Below, piece by piece: positions 1-7,308 of a stretch of 18,302 nt of DNA. The notes under the pieces are model-generated. The model worked only from the letters and a program-made list of their open reading frames with translations. It searched no databases and was not told the origin of the DNA. Origin of the DNA: Clostridia bacterium (GTDB lineage: Bacteria; Bacillota; Clostridia; Oscillospirales; CAG-382); contig JAFYOG010000005.1 in NCBI GenBank assembly GCA_017560285.1, positions 1 to 18,302 of the forward strand. The letters run 5' to 3'. A program made the position numbers and the translations under genes. The stretch's first letter is position 1. Every line of letters starts with the position of its first letter.

Positions 1-303
1 TGCTTGGAAAAGATGATATTTATTTCCTTCTCTATCGACAACCTAAAGAACCTTCGCGCGGTATGCCCCGAATCCCATTGCCAATTCCTTACCGGCGAAT
101 ACAAGCAGGAAATTATCGATATGCTGAAAGAGCTTAAGATGGGCATCGACATTTGGTCCACCGCCATTACCGAAGAAGCTCAGGTTAGACATATGTTGGA
201 AGAAGGCTTGGAGGTTAACGTTTGGACCGTAGACAACAAAGAACTTGCCGAAAAGCTTATTTCTTGGGGCGTTCAGTACGTAACCAGCAACATTTTGGAA
301 TAA
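1..303 (+). CDS. Glycerophosphodiester phosphodiesterase, C-terminal part (5' end outside window)
   Basis: The first reading frame is open from base 1 to the TAA at 301-303, so the gene begins before the window. The visible ~100 residues look like the end of a GDPD TIM barrel: an 'SFSIDNLKNLR' segment (the family usually has SFdxxxL here), then 'VNVWTVDN' and finally 'LISWGVQYVTSNIL', which matches the typical closing strands (WTVN, then GVDxIxTD). Such enzymes hydrolyse glycerophosphodiesters to glycerol-3-phosphate and an alcohol. The N-terminal catalytic residues (HRG, ExD) are outside the window and cannot be checked. The usual TD near the end reads TS here, a small deviation. The gene ends 12 bp before a strong hairpin and converges on the minus-strand operon. 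The family call comes from recognition of the pattern, not from a search. Confidence 0.8.
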   Translation, partial: CLEKMIFISFSIDNLKNLRAVCPESHCQFLTGEYKQEIIDMLKELKMGIDIWSTAITEEAQVRHMLEEGLEVNVWTVDNKELAEKLISWGVQYVTSNILE

Positions 304-315
304 AAAGCATAAAGA

Positions 316-340
316 AAGAAGCTCCGAAAAGGAGCTTCTT
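316..340. terminator. Shared terminator hairpin between convergent genes
   Basis: A perfect 10-bp stem (AAGAAGCTCC / GGAGCTTCTT) with a 5-base loop is followed on the plus strand by a T-rich run (TTTTGTTGTTT, after the TT that ends the stem). It therefore should terminate the GDPD gene. Read on the minus strand it starts 9 bases after the stop codon of the peptidase gene and is followed by TCTTTATGCTTTTTA, a weaker T tract, so it may also end the large operon. Confidence 0.85.
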
Positions 341-349
341 TTTTGTTGT

Positions 350-1450
350 TTAATTAGAAAAAGGATAAGAACCGGGTGTAAAGGGGGTGGATTCGCAGGT
401 CATAGCCTCGCGGGTGAGAGGATAATAATCCTCGTAAATGCAAAAGCCCATTCCATATTCATCCTGACGAGCGCGTGTTATAAACTCCTCGCGCTTTGCC
501 ACGGTTGTTTCCCCAATAAGATACAAATACTGTATCTCTGCCCATTTTGCCATGCCCTCATATATTAGCAACCGCTTGTTTTTGGGACACTTTTTAAGCT
601 TTTTGTTGTTATCCCAATGTGTATATTGCCAAATATGGGTTAGCTCGTGAGCAAATGTAGCAATAAGCGAAATGCGGGGAGCGCCGTTTTCTAACAAAAT
701 GCTGTATTTTTTCTTTTTGTTAATAGCTACACCAAGAATAAGCATACTTTGGTCATCTTTGGTTCCTATGGATGCGCCAATCTTCTTTTTAAGCTTGCGC
801 TCGTCCAAAACCTCTACGGTAACCGGAACATCGATATTTGCACCAAAGAAGTTATCCAAATTTTTAACAACGCGGTTGCAAATTTCCTCTGCCTCTGCTG
901 CGCTGGTTACCACAGAATTGCTACAGGACGTGCAACGCAATCTTCCATCGGGCAAGCGGAAAAATTCTACACCGGAAATCTCGTTACCGCAATAGGAGCA
1001 GTACATTTTATTACCGCCGCCTTCGCCTTCTTTAAATTCCTCGGCACGATTTTTTCCCTGACGAGCTTGATTAAGCTCGCCGCCATCGAACCCAATTCCC
1101 TGCAAAAAGCTTAGTGTGCCATCAAGATCTTGTTGGAAGGTGCGCTTGCCACCGCCGTATCTTAAATAATATCTTTGGTGGTAAGGCGCTTTTTCGAACC
1201 CCGCAGCCGAAGAAGCAACAGCTTCTTCGTTAAACTTAGGTTCTTCTACTGCAACGGGGATATCTATATCCGGCACTTCTATAAGCTCTTCGGTGGGTTG
1301 TTCGCCTTCTTCAAGGGTGGGCGCGGAATCCTCGGGGGCAGCGGCTTCTGTATTCGGTTCCGCCGTTTCTTCACCCGATTTAGGTTCATCCTCTAAACAA
1401 GCATCTTCTTTATTAAGTTCCTCATTAAAAAGGGTTGTTCCGTCATTCAT
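350..1450 (-). CDS. Zinc-ribbon HExxH metallopeptidase, DA1-like
   Basis: This 366-residue protein has three parts. Residues 1 to about 90 are acidic and proline/alanine-rich, probably disordered. Residues 151-176 hold two CxxC pairs (C151/C154 and C173/C176), a zinc-ribbon or LIM-like finger. Residues about 185-345 carry the peptidase core: HELTH at 268-272 and a downstream glutamate in 'YEGMAKWAE' (E298), a typical third zinc ligand. Finger followed by HExxH...EG resembles plant DA1 and its bacterial relatives (DA1-like family); that assignment is by pattern and should be tested. No signal peptide or membrane segment is seen, so it likely acts in the cytoplasm. I chose the ATG at 1450 because GAGG lies 9 bases upstream; the frame could be opened to 1510 but that would lie deep in the previous gene. 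It overlaps that gene by 8 bp (AATGAATGA), implying translational coupling. It is the last gene of the operon. A partner or tail of the upstream membrane protein is a reasonable guess for its substrate. Confidence 0.72.
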   Translation of the reverse strand: MNDGTTLFNEELNKEDACLEDEPKSGEETAEPNTEAAAPEDSAPTLEEGEQPTEELIEVPDIDIPVAVEEPKFNEEAVASSAAGFEKAPYHQRYYLRYGGGKRTFQQDLDGTLSFLQGIGFDGGELNQARQGKNRAEEFKEGEGGGNKMYCSYCGNEISGVEFFRLPDGRLRCTSCSNSVVTSAAEAEEICNRVVKNLDNFFGANIDVPVTVEVLDERKLKKKIGASIGTKDDQSMLILGVAINKKKKYSILLENGAPRISLIATFAHELTHIWQYTHWDNNKKLKKCPKNKRLLIYEGMAKWAEIQYLYLIGETTVAKREEFITRARQDEYGMGFCIYEDYYPLTREAMTCESTPFTPGSYPFSN

Positions 1451-4400
1451 TCTCGCGCACCTCGCCTTCGTTTTGTATTTCCTCAGGCTCCAAAGCTTCC
1501 TCTGCTGCAATTTCGGTTTCGGCTTCGTTCTCTGTAACAGGCTGAACCTCTTCCTCCCTTACGGCTTCAATTTCAGCTTCGTTTTCTATAAAGGGCTGAG
1601 CATCTTCGGAGCTCACAGCTTCGGTTTCGGCTTTTGCCTTTTCCTCGGCAGCCTGTTGTTTAAGACGTGCTTTTTCTTCTTTTCTTGCAGCTTTTTCCTG
1701 TTTTCTTTGAAGCTTTTGCAAGCGTTTTTCTTCCTTACGCTCGGCTCTTGTCTTTTTGGCAACCGAGTTAGGCTCGGATTCCTCTGCCTGCGCAGGGGTG
1801 GGAGTTTCCAATACCTCGGGGGCAGATTCCGTATCTGTATTTTCGGATTCCGCCTTAGCTTTTTCTGCTTTTTCTTCCTCGGCAATGGCTTTTTCCGCCG
1901 CCTTAATTTCGTCCAAACGCTCGTGACGCTTAGCCATACGGGCATCGAACTCTTCCTGTGTGCAGGCTACCCATTTGCCCTTTACAAGCTTATGGGGCTT
2001 GCCGTAGATCATCATATAATCCTGAGCAATTTCCTCGGGTACCTTTTTGGACTTTTTCTTGAACAAGCCCTTAAACCAATTGCCTATTCTGCTGAAAATA
2101 CCCTTTTTGGGTTTTTCTTCATCATAAACAGAGAAAGGTACGGGGGCTTCTTCAGCGGGAGGAGTTTTGCGGCTTTCTTCTATAAGCCATGTATTCCAGC
2201 TTAAATAATCGGAAATTATCTGGAAAACACGGTTAATGTTACGTTCAACCGCTATAAGCAAACCGATATCCAGCTGGCTATCCTCCACAATAAATATACA
2301 TTTACTGTAATCCTCTGCGCTATCCTGCATATTTAGGCTATAGGTAAGAGGTGCATCATAGGAGCCCGGAGTAATTGCGGATATAAAGGGTTGGTTTTCA
2401 CCAAATAGGGTTACAAAGGTTTCGTTTATAAGGTTGGTTAGGGTGATTCTTACAGAATCGCTAAATGCATCGCCAAACTTTGAAAAATCGAACTTTAATA
2501 TCTGCTTATGGTGATATTCGCGGTTGGGAACACCGTTTACCGTAACCAATGCGCCCTTATCGAAATCGTTATAAGCGCCCAATTTCCAATAACCGGGAGT
2601 TTCTACCTCGAAATCTGCATATTGATAATAGATACCGATATTATTTACGGTTCTTAACGCACCCATAGAGGTGGAATCTTCTAAGTGGCGAATTGTATAA
2701 TTACGGATTTGACGATAAAACAATCTGCCGCCGATATGCTCGGACGCGCGACGAACCAAAATGCGGTTATCCGCCGTGGTGGAAACCATTTCGTAATATT
2801 TACCGTTAAGTGTAAAGAACTGACCGGGCAAGTATTTTTGGTATACGTGACCCTTTAGCTCGGTACCAATGTAAATATCCTTGCTTTCCTGCTCGGCTAT
2901 ATAGCCTGCATTTTGCAAATCGTCAAGTATTATCCTTGCAAAGCTTTCGTTTTCGATAGCATAAACGCTTTCGAACCTGCCACTTTCTACAGAATATACA
3001 CGTTTGAACGCGATTGTGGTATCCTTTTCGAACTGAACGGTAGCACCGTCGTTACTTTGTGCAACAAGTATAGGCGTGCCGGATTCCAGCTCTAAGCGAC
3101 GGTAATCCGAGAAGATTATGCAGATTTCGTTCCAAAGTGCGGAAATCATATTGGAGGTATCTAAATTCAGAAGCTCCAATTGACGACGCAAAACAGATTC
3201 TTCCACAGAATCGATTGCCATAAGCATACACAAAGAAAGGATAGCGTTACGCTTTGTACGAGCGTAATCTGCGGTTATATAGGGGATTGCCTTTGCATCG
3301 GCAGTGAACAGCTCGGGGTTTTCCGCCATATATTCTCTTAACATATATTCAGAGGATATAACGTTTACAAAGCCCTGCTGTTCGGCGATGGTGGCAAAAT
3401 TGCGACGATTCTCAAACAAATTGTTTCTATCGTCCTCTACGGTAACGAAGGAATAATCGCTAACCTTTTCGTTACACATATTAAAGGAGGTTTGGAAGCA
3501 TTTGTCGAAGGTTTCTTGGTTGGTGGGCAGGTGCGCATAATCCAACAAATCGTAATAATATTGCTTTGCTATCCAGCGTGCATCCTGCACGGGGAACACG
3601 TCGCCACCGTACCAAACGGTTCTTCTTACCTGATTTTTTAACGCAACTGCCGAAATTTCGGTGCCCATACCCAGGCATCTTGATACACCCGGCAATATAC
3701 GGTGCTGTAGATAATCGCTATCTGCAGTCCAATACATATACGAGCTCATACCGTGTGGGTATTCGGTTGCCGAAACCTCGGTAATATTTGTCATTAAAAT
3801 ATGGGAAAGCGCGTCTACCAAGCCGTCGCAGTTTCTGTCTACGGAACAGAAGGTAATGCTTCTTTCGCTGCCACAGCACTTAATAAGCAAATTCAAACCT
3901 ATTTGCGCGGTGGTTACAAGTCTGGAGGGCTCGATAACTACCACAAAGGAAACCTTCCGTAAAAACATAAGGTTATTCTTGTGGATTTCTAATTTGTGAA
4001 CACCGGAGCGGGAAATAATACCTATATCCGGCAATTCATCATCGTGGGTTTTATCTCCGTTAAGCACAGAAATCTTCCAAAAATCGGGAATGTTAGATAA
4101 CTGACGCATCCCCTCCTCGCACCAAGCATAAAGGTCTTCCTCGGTGCTATGACGGCCCAAAACTATAAGCACTTTACCGCCGGTTAAAAGCTCGCGGTTC
4201 ATTGCATAAAATACATAAGGATTAAGCTTATCGTAAAAGGGCGTGTTGAACAACAAGCTCTTTCCGTTTGCCAAATCGTAGCCGCAACGAACGTAATCGA
4301 CGTTAGGCTTTAAGCCCTGCTGAGTTTTTTTGCGAATAAAGGCGGCATAATTTTTGCCGATATGGCCGCCGTTGGTTTCTAAATCGATTAATATATCCTC

Positions 4401-5195
4401 TACCGCACCGCCGGATATACCGCCGTTGTTTACGGTGGTTCCGTCGGTTGAAAGCTTATCGCCAAAAAGGGCTTTAAGCGGTCTTCTTAGCATAGGATAC
4501 ATTGCCACGTGACGGGATTTATCGGCTTGCATAGCAAACTCGGATTTTTTCTCATCGCCGCGTAAACCATCGATAAAGAACGCAAGCTCGCCAACCACTA
4601 TAACCGCAAAAGCAGGATAAAAGGGCTCGCTTATAAGATTTTTCATACAAAGACCGCAGGAAACAAACAACGCTATTCCCGATACGGCACAGCTGCCGTA
4701 ATAAGCGGCTTTTATAAAGGTTCTTGCCTGACCGTAATGGTCCTTTATAAACCAACGGTCCTCTTGTTCATCGTAGCTATAAAACAGCTCTACAACAGAA
4801 CCGATAAAGTTTTTTCTGGGCACCTTTATTCTGCCAAGAATAAGGGTAATAATTCTCTTTACGAATACGTATGCAATCAAGGCGAAGGTGTTGAACAAAA
4901 CCAACAGCAAATAGGTGCCCCAGCTTGTATAAAGATCGCGAAGGAAATCGCCGACCATAGACAAGTGCATCCAATCGAACAAATCTGCAATCTTATAAAA
5001 CAGCTGCAGGCTTAAATCCGAAAGCTTATCCATAAAGATAATTAAAATTAAGCTGTAGACCACTGCCAATACGGGCATTGGGTATTGACGGTTGCGAACC
5101 TCTTTTTTAGTGTTGCATTTAGTATTTAAAAATGCAAACAGGGCAAAGGGAAGGAAAGAAACAAGCAATTTTAGATAAAACAATATATCACTCAT
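1443..5195 (-). CDS. Large membrane protein with degenerate helicase-like core and charged tail
   Basis: This 1250-residue protein starts with about five hydrophobic segments (roughly residues 5-24, 41-56, 94-112, 163-184 and 192-211), then a long soluble region. I do not know its function. In the soluble part I see 'GKSLLFNTPF' at 311-320, 'VVVIEPS' at 418-424 and 'VSAT' at 474-477; their order and spacing recall helicase motifs I, II and III of superfamily 2, but the expected GxGKT and DExx residues are not intact, so an active helicase is unlikely. Two similar 'TFxTLNGKYYEM'-type beta-rich stretches follow further on without a recognised domain. A basic amphipathic patch ('FKGLFKKKSKK') precedes a Lys/Glu/Ala-rich, coil-forming tail from about residue 1080, which ends in an acidic repeat. 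The start ATG has GGAGGG 9 bases upstream. It overlaps the preceding gene by 8 bp (ATGAGTGA) and the next gene by 8 bp. Context suggests it is the membrane platform of the tubulin/vWA system. Confidence 0.8.
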   Translation of the reverse strand: MSDILFYLKLLVSFLPFALFAFLNTKCNTKKEVRNRQYPMPVLAVVYSLILIIFMDKLSDLSLQLFYKIADLFDWMHLSMVGDFLRDLYTSWGTYLLLVLFNTFALIAYVFVKRIITLILGRIKVPRKNFIGSVVELFYSYDEQEDRWFIKDHYGQARTFIKAAYYGSCAVSGIALFVSCGLCMKNLISEPFYPAFAVIVVGELAFFIDGLRGDEKKSEFAMQADKSRHVAMYPMLRRPLKALFGDKLSTDGTTVNNGGISGGAVEDILIDLETNGGHIGKNYAAFIRKKTQQGLKPNVDYVRCGYDLANGKSLLFNTPFYDKLNPYVFYAMNRELLTGGKVLIVLGRHSTEEDLYAWCEEGMRQLSNIPDFWKISVLNGDKTHDDELPDIGIISRSGVHKLEIHKNNLMFLRKVSFVVVIEPSRLVTTAQIGLNLLIKCCGSERSITFCSVDRNCDGLVDALSHILMTNITEVSATEYPHGMSSYMYWTADSDYLQHRILPGVSRCLGMGTEISAVALKNQVRRTVWYGGDVFPVQDARWIAKQYYYDLLDYAHLPTNQETFDKCFQTSFNMCNEKVSDYSFVTVEDDRNNLFENRRNFATIAEQQGFVNVISSEYMLREYMAENPELFTADAKAIPYITADYARTKRNAILSLCMLMAIDSVEESVLRRQLELLNLDTSNMISALWNEICIIFSDYRRLELESGTPILVAQSNDGATVQFEKDTTIAFKRVYSVESGRFESVYAIENESFARIILDDLQNAGYIAEQESKDIYIGTELKGHVYQKYLPGQFFTLNGKYYEMVSTTADNRILVRRASEHIGGRLFYRQIRNYTIRHLEDSTSMGALRTVNNIGIYYQYADFEVETPGYWKLGAYNDFDKGALVTVNGVPNREYHHKQILKFDFSKFGDAFSDSVRITLTNLINETFVTLFGENQPFISAITPGSYDAPLTYSLNMQDSAEDYSKCIFIVEDSQLDIGLLIAVERNINRVFQIISDYLSWNTWLIEESRKTPPAEEAPVPFSVYDEEKPKKGIFSRIGNWFKGLFKKKSKKVPEEIAQDYMMIYGKPHKLVKGKWVACTQEEFDARMAKRHERLDEIKAAEKAIAEEEKAEKAKAESENTDTESAPEVLETPTPAQAEESEPNSVAKKTRAERKEEKRLQKLQRKQEKAARKEEKARLKQQAAEEKAKAETEAVSSEDAQPFIENEAEIEAVREEEVQPVTENEAETEIAAEEALEPEEIQNEGEVRENE
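1512..1619 (-). repeat. Two imperfect 54-bp tandem units in the acidic tail
   Basis: Residues 1193-1210 and 1211-1228 of the large membrane protein are two 18-residue units that align without gaps: both start with AV, share QP at positions 8-9 and contain ENEAE, with a final E. The DNA units (1512-1565 and 1566-1619) are each 54 bp and similar. This looks like a recent internal duplication in a disordered tail. Confidence 0.75.
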
Positions 5196-7281
5196 CGTAC
5201 AATCCCTCCATTCTTACCAATATGCGTGTAACGTAGCTGGACGGAACGGTTACATAATTGCCGTTGCTTAAGAATTCTATCTGACGGCAATCACCTGCAA
5301 GGAAGGGGGCAGGATATGCATATTCGGTTTTTTGATCAAAATCGTATTCGTACGGGCGAGCCATAGTTTCGTCGCAGAAGCTGCGATCGGCAAAATAATC
5401 GCCGTAATCTTCCGCAAGGCACGCGCGTTTTTTGCGAATATCTTCCTGATGTTTTTTGCGAATGCGAATATTTTTTGTATATTCGTCTATATTCTTGTGG
5501 GCATAATTTTGCACGGCATGACCTCTGCGCACGTTGCAAGCGGTGCTGAGGAATTTTGAGAACCGACGCATAGAGCCCCTTATTTCGCCCATTATTCCAT
5601 GGACTGTGTTATTATAATCTCTTACCGAGCGTTTTAATGAAGCACGCAAGCAGAACAAGGTGATTAACATTATAACTGCCAAAGCACCAAGCATACAGCT
5701 GATCAATACAACCGCAGTTATAATAGTTTTTGCAGTATGCGTATTAGAAAACAGGAATGGGAAAAAGCAAACAAGATAAATTCCCAAGCAAATTGCCCCC
5801 AACACGAAGGTGGTTTTCTTTGTCATTCTGCGATTTATAACCTTTTTAACCTCCTCCGAGGCTTCGTTCATACGCTTGATATATTCGGAAGTATCGGTAA
5901 TGTCGGGAGGAATAGATGCAATCATCTCGTCCTCGGCGGCATCGGTGTATTCTTTAATATCGTCGATTTGAAAGCTGGTAAGACGACTGATGTTTACATT
6001 AGATACTTCGCTTGCCAAGTTTTGCTGTGCCACGCTTTTCTTGACCGAACGGGATTGCTGCTTAGCAATATAAGTAAGCGCATCCTTCGAATCGCGAAAA
6101 TCGCGGTTCCATTTATGATGCTCGTCTTCGGGTGCATCATAATATAGTCCGTAATCCTTATCGGCAAAAACCTTTTCGGTATCACAGGATTCATCCATTA
6201 ACACTGCAACGTCTGCATCGGTGCAGAACAATTCCGACGCGGCTTTATCCGATAGCTCGCCGGGTATTTCGTTGCGAATTTTTTCCATTTCGCTCTCGAT
6301 AACGTCCCAAGTGCTTGCCAACTTCTTATCGTATGATGTAACAAGGGTGCACAAGGGGGTATCGTCGGTTTCGGTTTCCAGGCTATACAGCTTTCTGGCT
6401 TGCATAGCACTGCCGGGAACCTGATTTGAAATGAAAATCAGCACGGATGCCAAAAACCGAATATAATCGGTACGGAAATTACGGTGGCTTTGGGGTAATA
6501 AATCAAATACCATAAAGCGCATCTTATCGAAATACATATTGCGGTCGGCAAAGGCGGAATAATCGCTATCCCGACGTACGTTCCAATATGTGTCTGGGTC
6601 GAAAAATCCATTTTCGGCAGTACGCACAGATATACAGTGAATCTCGGCAGGATAAGCTATATTAAGGTAACGGCCGTCCACAAATTCCTTGCGCAGCGTT
6701 TCCTTTATACGCATTTCCTTTTTATAATTCTCTCGCTCTAAAAGCTCCAACCGAACGTTGGGCTTTAGATCGCCCTTATTAATTTCGTTAAGAGCCCATT
6801 CGCCGGCGTCCTGTTTTTCCTGCACGTCGTTCAGAATATAGCTTTCCGGTCTGTAACACAGCCACGTAGCCAATTTCTGCAACGGATGCTCCAAAGCGTT
6901 ACTGTAAACCTTTTTCTTTTCTGTTTCCAAGGTTTCATAATAGCTTATCCATTTGGATTCCCATTCCGACCAATTTTCGCCGTTTTCCGGCTTTCGTTCA
7001 GGCATTGTTATGGAGGAAACGCTACTGTAATCCACAGTGTCGAAAGGGTTTTGCTGCTTTAGCTGCTCGCCCTTGCAGTTGTTTATTACAACAGCTCTCC
7101 ATTCCTTTTTGCGGCCAACCGCATCCAGAAGCCCGGGGACAGCCTCGTAAATAGACTGTCCTGCGGGATTCCAATAACAAAATGCCAAGTCTTTGCTTTC
7201 CAGAAACGGCTCGAAAAACAGCTTGTTATCCCGTTGTATGGCGTCAATATATTCTTTTTCGGCGATTAAAACTGTGAACAA
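5188..7281 (-). CDS. Conserved-looking protein of unknown function with two membrane helices
   Basis: This 697-residue protein is not one I can name. It begins 'MFTVLIAEKEYIDAI', a short beta-strand/helix start like a Rossmann or receiver fold, with a second strand at 'EWRAVVINN'; no phospho-acceptor pattern is evident. A long soluble, charged region follows. Two membrane helices lie at about 492-510 and 521-544, followed by a basic helical stretch rich in Arg/Lys and a C-terminal region of about 150 residues. The likely topology is both ends in the cytoplasm. I chose the TTG at 7279-7281: the GGAG at 7291-7294 is 9 bases upstream of it, whereas the in-frame TTG at 7290 would touch the GGAG directly. 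It lies 27 bp after the tubulin-like gene and overlaps the next gene by 8 bp, so it probably works with both, perhaps tethering the tubulin-like protein to the membrane. Confidence 0.78.
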   Translation of the reverse strand: MFTVLIAEKEYIDAIQRDNKLFFEPFLESKDLAFCYWNPAGQSIYEAVPGLLDAVGRKKEWRAVVINNCKGEQLKQQNPFDTVDYSSVSSITMPERKPENGENWSEWESKWISYYETLETEKKKVYSNALEHPLQKLATWLCYRPESYILNDVQEKQDAGEWALNEINKGDLKPNVRLELLERENYKKEMRIKETLRKEFVDGRYLNIAYPAEIHCISVRTAENGFFDPDTYWNVRRDSDYSAFADRNMYFDKMRFMVFDLLPQSHRNFRTDYIRFLASVLIFISNQVPGSAMQARKLYSLETETDDTPLCTLVTSYDKKLASTWDVIESEMEKIRNEIPGELSDKAASELFCTDADVAVLMDESCDTEKVFADKDYGLYYDAPEDEHHKWNRDFRDSKDALTYIAKQQSRSVKKSVAQQNLASEVSNVNISRLTSFQIDDIKEYTDAAEDEMIASIPPDITDTSEYIKRMNEASEEVKKVINRRMTKKTTFVLGAICLGIYLVCFFPFLFSNTHTAKTIITAVVLISCMLGALAVIMLITLFCLRASLKRSVRDYNNTVHGIMGEIRGSMRRFSKFLSTACNVRRGHAVQNYAHKNIDEYTKNIRIRKKHQEDIRKKRACLAEDYGDYFADRSFCDETMARPYEYDFDQKTEYAYPAPFLAGDCRQIEFLSNGNYVTVPSSYVTRILVRMEGLYDE

Positions 7282-7290
7282 ACCACTCAA

Positions 7291-7294
7291 CTCC
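7291..7294 (-). promoter_or_regulatory. Ribosome binding site that sets the TTG start of the 697-residue protein
   Basis: GGAG on the minus strand sits directly against a TTG at 7288-7290 but 9 bases from the in-frame TTG at 7279-7281. Normal spacing favours the second one. No ATG lies close enough to compete. Confidence 0.6.
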
Positions 7295-7308
7295 GTTTCT
7301 TTTTAGTA

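Noticed and set aside
1451..1510. Upstream extension of the peptidase gene to an ATG at 1510
   Set aside because: The extra residues only reflect the overlap with the previous gene's acidic tail; the ATG at 1450 has a well-spaced GAGG and the overlap typical of coupled genes.
1293..2204. 303-codon plus-strand open frame
   Set aside because: It lies opposite the Glu/Lys/Ala-rich tail of the large membrane protein. Its Phe/Leu/Gly-rich translation is the expected complement of GAA/AAG/GCC-rich codons, and it has no plausible start region.
4171..5050. Possible frameshift because of several short frames on both strands
   Set aside because: The 1250-codon frame is unbroken across this stretch, with membrane helices and motifs in the expected order; the other frames are shadows.
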